From Bacillota bacterium (GTDB lineage Bacteria > Bacillota > Clostridia > Christensenellales > SZUA-584): 64,000 bases of DNA. The notes below the pieces were generated by a model that was not told the origin of the DNA, searched no databases, and saw only the letters and a list, made by a program, of their open reading frames with translations. The stretch is taken from assembly GCA_023410475.1 (NCBI GenBank), contig JAEYPS010000021.1, positions 62,001-126,000 on the forward strand. Reading direction: 5' to 3'. The position numbers and the translations under genes are program-made. Shown here piece by piece: positions 50,719 through 60,530 of the stretch (position 1 is the stretch's first letter; each line of letters starts with the position of its first letter).

Positions 50719-52959
50719 ATGCGGCATTCAAGATGGATACTTAAGGACTGCGGGCTCGATTACGACGCCCTGCTCAAAAACGAATCCGTTTTTTCCTCGG
50801 CTAACGGATACCTTGGGGTGAGAGGTAATTTCGAGGAAGGGTACGGCGGCTTATATGATTCGATACGCGGAGCGTACATAAACGGATTTTACGACATCAA
50901 CAGCATAGGCTACGATGAAAAGCTGTTCGGCTTTCCCGAGAACAAACAAAGCATAGTAAACATACACGACGTCCAGACGGTGCGGCTGTTTACAGGCGGC
51001 GAAGAGTTCAATGTTTCCTCGGGAAATATCATAAGCTTTTCGAGAGAACTCGATATGAGCAGCGGCGTATGCAAAAGAGATATTGAGTGGGAGTCTCCCG
51101 GTGGCAGGCGGGTAAAGATACACATAACGAGGATGGCCTCGCTTGCGGTAAAAGAGCTGTTCGTTATCGATTATAACGTAACGCCTGTCAACTTTGACGG
51201 AGAGATAAGCTTTATATCCGAATGCAGCGCCGACGTCGTCAACTACTCGGACGGCAGCGACCCTCGGACTAAAAGCTGCGACGGCGCGAATCTCGAGTTT
51301 GTCGGAGGCGACATAGACGAGGGTTTGATCTATCTCGAATCTAGGGCTGCCCATTCGAGGCAGGCATTGGGAACGAGCGTAAGTCACACGCTTTCCCAAA
51401 AAGCCGAATTTGCTTATTCCATATCTGGTATGACCGCGAGAGCGGCCGTAAAGATAAACGCTAAAAGGAGCGAGAGCGTAAGGCTTGTAAAATACGCTCA
51501 TTGCCTGTTCGCGCAGGATAACGAAGGGCTGAGTGAAAAGGCGCTCGCGCTTTCAAGTCAAAATACAGGCAGAATAGACGAGCTCTATAAAAAGCAGCGC
51601 GAATTTTTGGACGAGCGCTGGGCTATGGCGGACATAAGCATCGATTCTGACGACGGCGCGCAGACAGCAATGAGATACTGCGTATACCAGCTCATATGCC
51701 AAAGCGCTCTTTGCGAAGGCTCAATACCGGCAAAGGGGCTCTCGGGCGAAGGGTACGAAGGGCATTATTTCTGGGACACCGAGATATTCATACAGCCGTT
51801 TTTCGCGCTGACACATCCCGAGACGGCAAGGAAGCTGCTGCTGTACCGTTATAAAACACTTGACGCGGCAAGGGAAAACGCGAGGATACTCGGGCATAAA
51901 TGCGGCGCCGCATATCCATGGCGCACGATATCGGGCAGCGAGTGTTCGACGTTCTTTCCGGCGGGGGCGGCGCAGTATCATATAAACGCCGATATCGCGT
52001 ACGCTGTCATAAGCTACTGCTGCGCCACGGGTGATGAGGAGCTGCTGCTGCGCGAGGGGGCGGAGATAATATTTGAAACCGCGCGTCTGTGGTTGGAGCT
52101 GGGGCACTTTAGCGAAGGCATATTCAGGATAGACGGAGTAACGGGCCCGGACGAGTATACGTGCATGGTAAACAACAATTATTACACTAATATACTCGCG
52201 CAGCACAACTTAAAATGGGCGGTGCTGATATATAACAAGCTCAAAGAGACCGAAAAACAGGATGTTGCAGAGCGTATAGCGCTGCGGCAGGACGAGGCGG
52301 ATGAGTTCGAAAAAGCATACAAAAATATGTATCTGCCATACGACGAAACGGCGGGCATTACTCCTCAGGACGATTCGTTTTTGAGCAAAAAGGTATGGGA
52401 CTTTGAGAATACGCTAATTGGAAATTATCCTCTGCTTCTTCATTATCACCCTATGCTTTTGTACAGGCATCAGGTGTGCAAGCAAGCCGATGTGCTGCTT
52501 GCGTATTACCTCTTTCAAAACCGCCATGATAAAGAGCTTATGAAGGCGTCATATGCTTACTACGAGGGCATAACCACTCACGACTCATCGCTGTCCTCGT
52601 GCGTGTTCTCGATAATGGCGGCAAGGCTCGGCTGGGCTCATAAGGCTTATGACTATTTCAGAAAAACGATGCGGCTTGATATAGACGATATACACTGCAA
52701 CACAAAGGACGGGCTGCATATGGCGAATATGGGCGGAGCATACCTTTGCGTTACGGGGGGATTTGCCGGGCTCTCGATAGATGAGGACGGGGCTTGCCTG
52801 TCGCCCGTTCTGCCGGAGCAGTGGCGCTCATGCAGCTTTAAGTTTATGTACAGGGGCAGCGTGTTCGAAGTTGCGGTGAACAAACAAGGCACAAAGATAA
52901 TAAGGCTCAGCGGCGGTGCTCATAGCATAACCGTGAACGGCAAGACTGATATATATTAA
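50719..52959 (+). CDS. GH65 disaccharide phosphorylase
   Basis: A 746-residue inverting phosphorylase of family 65, which splits alpha-glucobioses (maltose, kojibiose, nigerose or trehalose) with phosphate into beta-glucose 1-phosphate and glucose. Family motifs: NGYLGVRGNFEEG near the N-terminus, GEGYEGHYFWDTEIFIQP, and the catalytic acid in GVTGPDEYT (about E479). Substrate specificity cannot be read by eye. It is the fourth gene of the ABC operon, eight bases after MalG, and pgmB is nearby to use its product. Confidence 0.92.
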   Translation: MRHSRWILKDCGLDYDALLKNESVFSSANGYLGVRGNFEEGYGGLYDSIRGAYINGFYDINSIGYDEKLFGFPENKQSIVNIHDVQTVRLFTGGEEFNVSSGNIISFSRELDMSSGVCKRDIEWESPGGRRVKIHITRMASLAVKELFVIDYNVTPVNFDGEISFISECSADVVNYSDGSDPRTKSCDGANLEFVGGDIDEGLIYLESRAAHSRQALGTSVSHTLSQKAEFAYSISGMTARAAVKINAKRSESVRLVKYAHCLFAQDNEGLSEKALALSSQNTGRIDELYKKQREFLDERWAMADISIDSDDGAQTAMRYCVYQLICQSALCEGSIPAKGLSGEGYEGHYFWDTEIFIQPFFALTHPETARKLLLYRYKTLDAARENARILGHKCGAAYPWRTISGSECSTFFPAGAAQYHINADIAYAVISYCCATGDEELLLREGAEIIFETARLWLELGHFSEGIFRIDGVTGPDEYTCMVNNNYYTNILAQHNLKWAVLIYNKLKETEKQDVAERIALRQDEADEFEKAYKNMYLPYDETAGITPQDDSFLSKKVWDFENTLIGNYPLLLHYHPMLLYRHQVCKQADVLLAYYLFQNRHDKELMKASYAYYEGITTHDSSLSSCVFSIMAARLGWAHKAYDYFRKTMRLDIDDIHCNTKDGLHMANMGGAYLCVTGGFAGLSIDEDGACLSPVLPEQWRSCSFKFMYRGSVFEVAVNKQGTKIIRLSGGAHSITVNGKTDIY

Positions 52960-53078
52960 GTTTCGGCCGGAGGTTAATCATGCGCGGAGTTAAAGCGATT
53001 TTATTGAATAACGTTGAAGAGCTTTGATATCTATAAGGACACCGGAAACGAAATAAAACCTATATCTCTCCGATAAAG

Positions 53079-53106
53079 CGCCTCTTATCAGGGGCGTCTT
53101 TAGTTT
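53079..53106 (+). terminator. Terminator after GH65
   Basis: CGCCTC (53079-53084) pairs with GGGGCG (53091-53096), loop TTATCA, followed by TCTTTAGTTT. A modest terminator between the GH65 gene and the DUF624 gene. Confidence 0.6.
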
Positions 53107-53205
53107 AATTTTTACTTGCCGTGCAGGCATCACAGGCAAGACATAGAATATATATATGGCGACGTTTATAGCCATAAGGCATTTTTAGACGCAGCAGGAG
53201 GGGAT

Positions 53206-53889
53206 ATGCGCGGGCATACGGCATATGAAGCGACAGAACAGAAAAAGCGTTTAGAAAAAGGCAAGGGAGCGGGGCAGCTTGCTCATAACGCAAGCTCCGT
53301 TGCGTGGCTTTTGCTTCGGCTAAACGTCATGTTCCTCGTGTTCTGTATTCCTGTTCTGACAGCCCCGGCGGCTTTGTCGGCGATGACAAAGGTGCTGATG
53401 AACATTGTCAGAAACAAAGACAGCAGTCTGTTGAGCGATTTTTTGCGGGCGTTTAAGGAAAGCTTTTTAAAAAGCCTTGCCGCGGGCCTTATAATGGGCG
53501 CATTCATGGCGGCAGTATTCTTTGCGGGGTACTCGGTATATACATCATTCGGCGGCTTCATCGGCTATCTCGGGATCGCGTTGATAATAGTGCTCGGGGC
53601 TTTTGTTTATTTTGCTCTGTGTTATCTTTTTCCGCTTATCGTTACTGTGGATATAAGCTTAAAACAATGCGTATGGAATTCGTTCGCGCTGGCTCTTACA
53701 GAACTCAGGCGCAATCTTTTGCTGCTTATGCCGCTTGCGCTTGTTGCGGCCTGCGCGCTGCTTTATCCGGTGAGCCTTCCTCTGCTTATATTCATTATGT
53801 TTGCTCTTTGTGAGTATATCGTCTGCCTTACCGTGGCAGGGGTCATACACAAGCGCATAATCGATCCTTATTATTCGCAGAGACGGTGA
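53206..53889 (+). CDS. DUF624/YesL-family membrane protein
   Basis: A 227-residue protein from ATG 53206, preceded by AGGAGGGG. It has five or six hydrophobic helices and the DUF624 opening (LLRLNVMFLVFCIPVLTAPAALSAMTKVL). YesL-like proteins accompany carbohydrate ABC operons in Firmicutes; their function is unknown. It lies after the terminator of the GH65 operon, so it may depend on partial read-through or its own promoter. Confidence 0.85.
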   Translation: MRGHTAYEATEQKKRLEKGKGAGQLAHNASSVAWLLLRLNVMFLVFCIPVLTAPAALSAMTKVLMNIVRNKDSSLLSDFLRAFKESFLKSLAAGLIMGAFMAAVFFAGYSVYTSFGGFIGYLGIALIIVLGAFVYFALCYLFPLIVTVDISLKQCVWNSFALALTELRRNLLLLMPLALVAACALLYPVSLPLLIFIMFALCEYIVCLTVAGVIHKRIIDPYYSQRR

Positions 53890-54045
53890 GTGTGTAATTT
53901 ATGCCTGTTTTTTTACCGTAAACTGATATAAGGTATTACATAAATAATATTAATAGGAATCACAAGAATTAATGTTGTTTCCTTATTGTATATATGTTAA
54001 CCTCTATTAGGGCATTATTTTCAAAAAACAGGGGTAATATGTAAT

Positions 54046-54639
54046 ATGGCACGTTCGGAAGATATAAGGCGGGCAGCCCTGAATCTGTTCGCACAAAAGG
54101 GCTATGACGCCACCTCCATACAGGATATTACATCATCAGTAAATATAAAAAAAGCTACATTCTACTCCCACTTCCAAAGCAAGAACGAACTGTTTATACT
54201 TTTGATGAAAGAGCAATCCGAGTCAATTATAAACAAAACCAATGTCGCTCTCAATGAGTCTAAAGCGACAGACCTTAAGGGGCTGCTTTTCGACGTATTC
54301 AACGCCCAGGTACGAATGAATTTTGACAGGACGCATCTGCTGTTTTGGAAAAGAGCCGTTTTAACGCAGGCAGGAATGACCGATAACGAACTGCAGACGC
54401 AGCTAAGCGCCATAATGGGAAAAGTTAATGAAACCATAACGTCGGCAATTATGAGCTCTCTCAGCAAGGTTAAAGCAGAGCTGAGCATGGAGTACACGTC
54501 TAAATGTATGTGCATGTTTCTGGTGCTCCTTCAGGGCTATCTCGATTGGATACTGATTACAAACAACCTTGATGAAGATCATGCTAAGCTCGCGTGGGAC
54601 TGCATGTGGAACGGCATGCAGGAGTTGTCTCGCAAGTAA
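54046..54639 (+). CDS. TetR-family transcriptional regulator
   Basis: A 197-residue regulator: N-terminal TetR helix-turn-helix (IRRAALNLFAQKGYDATSIQDITSSVNIKKATFYSHFQSKNEL, about 4-46) and a helical ligand domain. The target is unknown; the GH3 gene 186 bases downstream is a candidate. ATG 54046 with weak Shine-Dalgarno AGGGGTAA. Confidence 0.9.
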   Translation: MARSEDIRRAALNLFAQKGYDATSIQDITSSVNIKKATFYSHFQSKNELFILLMKEQSESIINKTNVALNESKATDLKGLLFDVFNAQVRMNFDRTHLLFWKRAVLTQAGMTDNELQTQLSAIMGKVNETITSAIMSSLSKVKAELSMEYTSKCMCMFLVLLQGYLDWILITNNLDEDHAKLAWDCMWNGMQELSRK

Positions 54640-54754
54640 TCGGGTGCCTGCCAGACATCAGCCGGAATATTCGCTGCTTATGAACAGACAAACGTCAGCC
54701 CGTACGGCACACATAAGTACAAAAGACAGGAGGGCTGCTCTTTCCTTCAATGTA

Positions 54755-54783
54755 TTGACAATAATTATATATTGATGTATATA
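54755..54783 (+). promoter_or_regulatory. Sigma-A promoter for the GH3 gene
   Basis: TTGACA (54755-54760) and TATATA (54778-54783) are 17 bases apart, with TG just before the -10. It lies 43 bases before the GH3 ATG. Confidence 0.75.
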
Positions 54784-54825
54784 TAAACAGGGAGATTGCA
54801 GGAAAATGCAAAAAGGAGTTGTTTT

Positions 54826-56688
54826 ATGAAGAAGCTTCTTATATTGCTGTGCATCCTGTTGTTTTTTTTATTCTCATCATGCGGGGACAATACCGCCACA
54901 CAAGCCGTGCTTTCGGCAAAGAACCAGTTTGATAATGTAAAAACAGATATACCTGTTATATATCTTGATGCCTCATACCCGACGGACGAGCGCGTTTCAG
55001 ACCTGCTTTCACGGATGAGCCTTTCGGACAAAGCCGGACAGATGGTGCAGGGCAATCCCGATTTTGCGAGCGTTAAAGATGTAGAGATACTGGGATTAGG
55101 CTCGCTGCTCAGCGGAGGGGGCGTAGTGCCGGGAGGCGTCAATACGACAAGCGGATGGAGTAAGGGGATACGCGGATATCAGAATGCGGCTCTGTCGAGA
55201 GACATAAAGATACCTTTGCTCTACGGCTCGGACGCGGTGCATGGCCACAACAACGTTTACGGCGCCGTGATATTCCCGCACAATATAGGCGTAGGCGCGG
55301 CAAACGATGCTGAGCTTACACGGCAGATGGGAGCGTATGTGGCCGAAGTGATGAAGCTGACGGGCGTACATTGGAACTTCGCGCCGTGTGTTGCAGTCGC
55401 GCAGGACCCGAGATGGGGCCGTACATACGAGAGCTTTTCAAGCGACCCCGCAATCGTGAGCGAGCTTGGAGCGGCGTACCTTAAGGGACAGCAAAGCGGA
55501 GGCGTTATCGCCACCGCCAAACACTATGCCGGCGACGGGGGAACAGTGTATGGTACGGGATACAATTACGGTATAGACCGGGGGAACTGCGATTTAAGCG
55601 AAGAAGAATTCAGGGCGATTCACCTTGCTCCCTACAAAAGGCTTGTGGACGAGGGCGTGAAGTGCGTGATGGTATCGTTCAGTTCATACGGCGGCCTTAA
55701 AATGCACGAAAACAAATATATGATAACGGACGTGCTTAAGGGTGAGTTCGGATTTGAAGGATTTGTTGTTAGCGACTGGGAAGGCATCGCGGGCATAAAC
55801 GCCTCCACGTATGAGGCAAAAATCGCAGCCGGCATAAACGCGGGCGTCGATATGCTTATGGAGCCGAACAGCTTTAAAGAAGCTGTAAACGCTATAATGG
55901 ATGGGGTTCAGCAAGGAGCAATTCCAAAGGAGAGAGTGGACGACGCGGTTTGCAGGATCCTTTCAGTGAAGTTTGATATGGGGCTGTTTGAAGAGCCTTG
56001 TCTTGAGCGTACGAGTGTTAAACCGAGCAGCGAGGACGGACGCTCGCTGGCAAGAAAACTGGCTGCAAAATCGCAGGTGCTGCTTAAAAACAACAGCGGA
56101 CTTCTTCCTTTCAAATCAGGGCAGAAGATATACGTTATAGGCCCGGCAGCCGATAATGTAGGCGTACAGTGCGGAGGATGGACACTAAGCTGGCAGGGCT
56201 CGGCCCAGAATGACTATGTGCCGGGAACTTCCATACTGCAAGCCCTTAAAAGCTGCGCACATGAGTGCGGTATTGAGATAATAACCGATAAGGCGCGCGC
56301 TGAGGAAGCGGACGCGGTATTGCTTGCGCTAGGCGAGGTGCCGTACGCGGAGCACTGGGGTGACAATACGTATCTGACGCTGATCGGAAAAACAGCCCTG
56401 GCGAAAAATATCAACGCCATATTTGAGGCGCGCAGCCTTAAAAAGCCCGTTGCCGCTCTTATTGTGGCGGGTCGTAATGTAATGATAGATAAATATCTTG
56501 GCGGCTGGGACGCCGCCGTTATGTGTTATCTTCCCGGAACGGAAGGGGGAGGCGTAGCAGACGTGCTTGTAGGCAAAGAGCCGTTTACTGGAAAGCTTCC
56601 TATGCCGTGGTACAGGAGCGTGGACGATATAGGAGCGAAAAACCCCGACCTGCTGTTCGATATCGGATACGGACTGACAGCCGAATAA
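54826..56688 (+). CDS. GH3 beta-glucosidase lipoprotein
   Basis: A 620-residue secreted glycosidase. A signal peptide ending in the lipobox-like LFSSC (Cys at about 19) anchors it outside. The GH3 N-terminal barrel has MSLSDKAGQMVQG, VIATAKHYAGDGGT and the nucleophile in FVVSDWEGI (about D317); the C-terminal domain (ARKLAAKSQVLLKNNSGLLPFKSG...) follows. It resembles surface exo-beta-glucanases that release glucose from plant or cereal beta-glucans. ATG 54826 follows AAAAGGAG. Confidence 0.92.
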   Translation: MKKLLILLCILLFFLFSSCGDNTATQAVLSAKNQFDNVKTDIPVIYLDASYPTDERVSDLLSRMSLSDKAGQMVQGNPDFASVKDVEILGLGSLLSGGGVVPGGVNTTSGWSKGIRGYQNAALSRDIKIPLLYGSDAVHGHNNVYGAVIFPHNIGVGAANDAELTRQMGAYVAEVMKLTGVHWNFAPCVAVAQDPRWGRTYESFSSDPAIVSELGAAYLKGQQSGGVIATAKHYAGDGGTVYGTGYNYGIDRGNCDLSEEEFRAIHLAPYKRLVDEGVKCVMVSFSSYGGLKMHENKYMITDVLKGEFGFEGFVVSDWEGIAGINASTYEAKIAAGINAGVDMLMEPNSFKEAVNAIMDGVQQGAIPKERVDDAVCRILSVKFDMGLFEEPCLERTSVKPSSEDGRSLARKLAAKSQVLLKNNSGLLPFKSGQKIYVIGPAADNVGVQCGGWTLSWQGSAQNDYVPGTSILQALKSCAHECGIEIITDKARAEEADAVLLALGEVPYAEHWGDNTYLTLIGKTALAKNINAIFEARSLKKPVAALIVAGRNVMIDKYLGGWDAAVMCYLPGTEGGGVADVLVGKEPFTGKLPMPWYRSVDDIGAKNPDLLFDIGYGLTAE

Positions 56689-56710
56689 TACTTTTCAGCA
56701 CAATTATTTA

Positions 56711-56748
56711 AGGCTGCTGCGGTTTAATACACGGCGGCTTTTTTTATT
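56711..56748 (+). terminator. Terminator of the GH3 gene
   Basis: GGCTGC (56712-56717) pairs with GCGGCT (56734-56739), with one G-T pair and a 16-base loop, followed by TTTTTTTATTTTT. Confidence 0.75.
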
Positions 56749-56814
56749 TTTAACGATCAAACGCGTGACAGCCCGGGTTTTTGCGTTTCATTTTGGCGGC
56801 ATGTCCGTTGTCAA

Positions 56815-56844
56815 TTGACTATCGGCAATAATATATATTATAAT
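56815..56844 (+). promoter_or_regulatory. Sigma-A promoter for cysS
   Basis: TTGACT (56815-56820) and TATAAT (56839-56844) are 18 bases apart, 35 bases before the cysS start. There is no T-box leader. Confidence 0.75.
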
Positions 56845-56878
56845 GAGCCGAAATTATAAGCGGATTGGAAGTGCTTTT

Positions 56879-58258
56879 TTGAAGATATACAACACTCTTA
56901 CAAGAAAAAAAGAAGAGTTTGTGCCTGTCGAGCCGGGCAAGGCCAAGATATACGCCTGCGGGCCGACGGTCTATAACTTTTTTCATATCGGGAACGCGAG
57001 GCCTTTTATCATATTCGATACGCTGCGCCGTTACCTTGAGTACAGAGGCTTTAAGGTAACGTTCGTACAGAATTTTACCGACGTCGACGATAAGCTGATA
57101 ACCCGCGCGAAAGAGGAAAACACTACATTAAAGGACGTCGGAGAGCGTTTTATAAAAGAGTATTTCAAAGACGCCGAGGGCCTTGGTATACGGATGGCGG
57201 ACGTGCATCCGAAGGCGACCGAGCACATGGAAGAGATAATAGAGTTCGTAAAAAAGCTTGTGGACTCGGAGCACGCGTACGAGACTGGCGGCGATGTATA
57301 TTTCAATGTATCGAGCTTTCCCGAATACGGCAGGCTTTCGGGGCAGTCGCTTGAAGACCTCGTCGCGGGAGCGAGAGTCGACATATCGGACGTCAAGAAA
57401 AACCCCGCGGATTTCGCGCTTTGGAAAGCGGCGAAGCCCGGAGAAGACAGCTGGGACAGCCCGTGGGGAAAAGGACGCCCCGGCTGGCATATAGAGTGCA
57501 GCGCCATGAGCATGAAGTATCTCGGAGAAACGTTCGACATACACTGTGGCGGGCAGGATCTTATATTTCCGCACCATGAGAACGAGATAGCGCAGTCAGA
57601 GGCCGCGACGGGCAAGCCGTTCGCGAACTACTGGATGCACAACGGCTATATAAACGTCGACAACCAGAAGATGAGCAAGTCGCTCGGAAACTTCTTCACG
57701 GTGCGCGACATATCCCGGAAGTACGATCTTTCGGTCGTTAGGCTGTTCATGCTTTCCGCGCATTACAGAAACCCGGTGAACTTCTCGGAGGATCTTATCG
57801 AGCAGGCGGCGTCGGCAATGTCGAGGATAAGGAACTGCCGCGAGAATCTGAAGTTTATTACGGAAAACGGCAGTGGATCCGATATAGGCGTTGAGCGCGA
57901 TATATGTGCGCTTGAGAAGGCATTTGTCGAAGCCATGGACGACGACCTCAACACCGCTGAGGCGATAGGTGCTGTGTTTGAGTATATAAAAGAGATAAAT
58001 CTCGCGTTTGAGCGGGGCGGCTCTAAGAAGAGCGCTGCCGAGGCTCTGTCGGCGCTCGACAACGTGCTTGGTGTGCTGGGGCTCGCGCCTCAGGATGAGA
58101 GCGTCCCCGAAAGCATAAAGGAGATGGCGGCAAAGCGGCAGGAAGCAAGAGCGAGAAAAGACTTCGCGGCGGCCGACGCTCTGAGAGCCGAAATAGCCGC
58201 GCTTGGATATGAGATAAAAGACACTGCTGAGGGTGTAAAAATAAACAAAAGGTTATGA
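56879..58258 (+). CDS. cysS: Cysteinyl-tRNA synthetase
   Basis: Class I aminoacyl-tRNA synthetase that charges tRNA-Cys. With TTG 56879 (GGAAGTG upstream) the product is 459 residues, the usual length, and begins MKIYNTLTRKKEEFVP. ATP motifs HIGN (FFHIGNARP) and KMSKS (QKMSKSLGN) are present, as are zinc ligands (YACGPTVYN, IECSAMS, HHENE). An ATG 56843 extension would overlap the promoter. Confidence 0.97.
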   Translation: MKIYNTLTRKKEEFVPVEPGKAKIYACGPTVYNFFHIGNARPFIIFDTLRRYLEYRGFKVTFVQNFTDVDDKLITRAKEENTTLKDVGERFIKEYFKDAEGLGIRMADVHPKATEHMEEIIEFVKKLVDSEHAYETGGDVYFNVSSFPEYGRLSGQSLEDLVAGARVDISDVKKNPADFALWKAAKPGEDSWDSPWGKGRPGWHIECSAMSMKYLGETFDIHCGGQDLIFPHHENEIAQSEAATGKPFANYWMHNGYINVDNQKMSKSLGNFFTVRDISRKYDLSVVRLFMLSAHYRNPVNFSEDLIEQAASAMSRIRNCRENLKFITENGSGSDIGVERDICALEKAFVEAMDDDLNTAEAIGAVFEYIKEINLAFERGGSKKSAAEALSALDNVLGVLGLAPQDESVPESIKEMAAKRQEARARKDFAAADALRAEIAALGYEIKDTAEGVKINKRL

Positions 58259-58268
58259 GGTGTTTCAA

Positions 58269-58574
58269 TTGCAGGAAATGAACCAGTTGATGGCGGGCAT
58301 TATGGTCATCGCGGGAGCAATGTCGCTCTATTACGCGTTTACGGGCAAGGGAAAGGTATACGAGAACGAGTATCCCAAAGCCATGAAAGAGGAGGCCAAC
58401 AAGTTTCTGCGCGCGTTTTTATGGATGGTAGCGCCTATAGCTCTCGCGTCGGGGATACTTGAATTTTCGGGGTTCGAGTGGGGTTACTTTGTTGGGCTCG
58501 CGATACTTCCCATGATAATAGTGTATTACATAATGTTCAGAAGCAAGTTCAGGGAGTATCTTAAAAAGAAATAA
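58269..58574 (+). CDS. Small membrane protein, unrecognised
   Basis: A 101-residue protein with three hydrophobic segments (about 7-25, 49-66 and 70-88) and charged ends, beginning MQEMNQLMAGIMVIAGAMSLYYAF. I do not recognise the family. TTG 58269 is six bases after GAGGTG, overlapping no other gene; the stop of cysS is ten bases upstream, so it is probably co-transcribed with cysS. Confidence 0.65.
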   Translation: MQEMNQLMAGIMVIAGAMSLYYAFTGKGKVYENEYPKAMKEEANKFLRAFLWMVAPIALASGILEFSGFEWGYFVGLAILPMIIVYYIMFRSKFREYLKKK

Positions 58575-58722
58575 AGCGCGATGGCGATAAAAGCCGGGTG
58601 AAAATATTGGGCTGCTTCGAGAGAAGCGGCCTTGCTGATTGAATGCGCAGTCACAAAACCCAAGGCTTTAAGACGATATATTGCCCCCAATAGTCAAAGG
58701 CTGGAGGCAAACAGGAGTTTTT

Positions 58723-59439
58723 ATGAAATCCTCTTTTACAGTGCTTTTTTTGGTGCTTGGCAGCATAATGCTGATAACAGCGATTCTGATACACAGTATA
58801 GAGATTTTTGCGCTTAACGCCGACTTTTTTGAAAGCGAGTACGAAATGCTCGGCACCGCCGATAGCATAGGCATAAGCGAAGCGGGCCTTAGGACGGTAA
58901 CGGAAAATCTGCTGGATTACACGGCGGGCAAAAGGGAAAACCTGGACATGCAGGCAAAGATAAATGGGCAAATGCGCGAGGTGTTTGGTCAGCGTGAGAA
59001 GGACCATATGGTGGACGTTAAAGAACTCTATCTTGGGGCGAGAGACGTTCGCAACGTATGCCTTGTTGGAATGGCGCTCTTGTTTCTGATCGCGTTCAAG
59101 CTCCGGGGGAAAGGCGCGCTGTCCAAGCTGTGCACATCGTTTCTTAAAGTATCAGGAGCGTTTGTAGTGATAGTAGGCGCGCTCGCGATATACGCGGCGA
59201 TAGATTTTTCAGGCTTTTGGGTCTCGTTTCACCATCTTTTCTTCACGAACGACCTGTGGCAGCTCGACCCGAGAACCGACGTGCTTATAATGATGGTTCC
59301 CCAGCAGTTTTTCTCCGACCTCGTAGCTAGCATTATCATAAGGTTCGTGTCAATATTCGCGGCGCTGAATATCGTTTCCGCAGTCGGTTTGCATGTCATC
59401 AACAGGAGAAATAAACGCAAAGAAGCGGCATCTTTATAA
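58723..59439 (+). CDS. TIGR01906/DUF1461 integral membrane protein
   Basis: A 238-residue protein with an N-terminal helix, an extracytoplasmic segment (about 30-105) and three further helices. Family features: YTAGKRENLDMQ, HMVDVKELYLGARDV, and the FSGFWVSFHHLFFTNDLWQLDPRTDVLIMMVPQQFF region. The function is unknown; such proteins are common in Firmicutes. ATG 58723 follows CAGGAG. It ends one base before tsaD. Confidence 0.85.
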   Translation: MKSSFTVLFLVLGSIMLITAILIHSIEIFALNADFFESEYEMLGTADSIGISEAGLRTVTENLLDYTAGKRENLDMQAKINGQMREVFGQREKDHMVDVKELYLGARDVRNVCLVGMALLFLIAFKLRGKGALSKLCTSFLKVSGAFVVIVGALAIYAAIDFSGFWVSFHHLFFTNDLWQLDPRTDVLIMMVPQQFFSDLVASIIIRFVSIFAALNIVSAVGLHVINRRNKRKEAASL

Positions 59440-59440
59440 A

Positions 59441-60436
59441 ATGGATAGACTGATACTCGCGATAGAGACGTCGTGTGACGAGACCGCTGCCGCTGTGACA
59501 AAGGGCAGGACTGTGCTCGGCAACGCGGTCTATACGCAAAAAGAACATACGAAATACGGGGGGGTAGTGCCCGAGATAGCCTCGCGCAACCACATTATGA
59601 AGCTGCCTTATATAGTAGACGAGGCTCTTCGTGAAGCAGGCGCGGGCTTTTCCGATTTGGACGCTATCGCTGTTACCGACGGGCCTGGGCTCATCGGCGC
59701 GCTGCTTGTGGGAGTATCTTACGCAAAAGCGCTGGCGTACTATCATGCGCTGCCGCTGATACCCGTGCACCATATAGAGGGCCATATCTGCTCGCTATAT
59801 ATCTCTCGTCCCGAGCTCGAGCCCGCGTATCTGTGCCTCGTTGTTTCGGGAGGGCATACGCATATAGCGGTGGTGGAGGATTACGGAAGATACCGCCTAA
59901 TAGCCAAAACGAGAGACGACGCGGTGGGAGAGGCTTTTGACAAGACCGCAAGAGCGCTCGGGCTCGAATATCCCGGTGGCCCGAAGCTCGAAGAACTTGC
60001 AAGCCGCGGGGTGCCGAGGTATGAGTACACCAGAGGCTTTAAAGGAGAAGGGCATCTCGATTTTACGTTCAGCGGGCTCAAAACGGCGGTCATAAACCAG
60101 ATGCATAACATGCGGCAAAAAGGTGAGCCGTTCGATATAGCCGACATAGCGGCTAGCTTTCAGAACGAGGCGATCTCCTTCCTCGCCGACAACACGTTTG
60201 AGGCAGCTAAAAGGGAAGGCATAAAAAGCATAGGAATAGCGGGAGGAGTCTCGTCAAACGCGGCTCTGCGCGACGAATTTCAAGTGAGAGCGAAAGAGGA
60301 GGGATATACGCTTTTCCTTCCGGAGCAAAAGTATTGCACCGACAACGCTGCTATGATAGGCTGCGCTGCAGCGTTTGCCCGCCAAAGCGACGAGCCGCTA
60401 AGGCTCAACGCGAACGCGTCCAAAATGCTGTTTTAA
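59441..60436 (+). CDS. tsaD: tRNA threonylcarbamoyltransferase TsaD
   Basis: TsaD transfers threonylcarbamoyl to A37 of ANN-reading tRNAs. The 331-residue product has ETSCDETAAAV at the N-terminus, metal-binding HIEGH (His 111 and His 115) and the SGGHTH phosphate loop, with the C-terminal Asp in KYCTDNAAMIG. ATG 59441 starts one base after the preceding gene and lacks a strong Shine-Dalgarno, suggesting translational coupling. Confidence 0.97.
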   Translation: MDRLILAIETSCDETAAAVTKGRTVLGNAVYTQKEHTKYGGVVPEIASRNHIMKLPYIVDEALREAGAGFSDLDAIAVTDGPGLIGALLVGVSYAKALAYYHALPLIPVHHIEGHICSLYISRPELEPAYLCLVVSGGHTHIAVVEDYGRYRLIAKTRDDAVGEAFDKTARALGLEYPGGPKLEELASRGVPRYEYTRGFKGEGHLDFTFSGLKTAVINQMHNMRQKGEPFDIADIAASFQNEAISFLADNTFEAAKREGIKSIGIAGGVSSNAALRDEFQVRAKEEGYTLFLPEQKYCTDNAAMIGCAAAFARQSDEPLRLNANASKMLF

Positions 60437-60530
60437 AAACCACACAGCCATAAACACTGAAGGCTTTTTTTGAAGTAAATAATAACGCTCATATAATAGA
60501 AATATAGATTATATAACGGCGGAGGTTTTT

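Noticed and set aside
56760..56878. T-box leader before cysS
   Set aside because: The promoter is only 35 bases from the start codon, leaving no room for a T-box.
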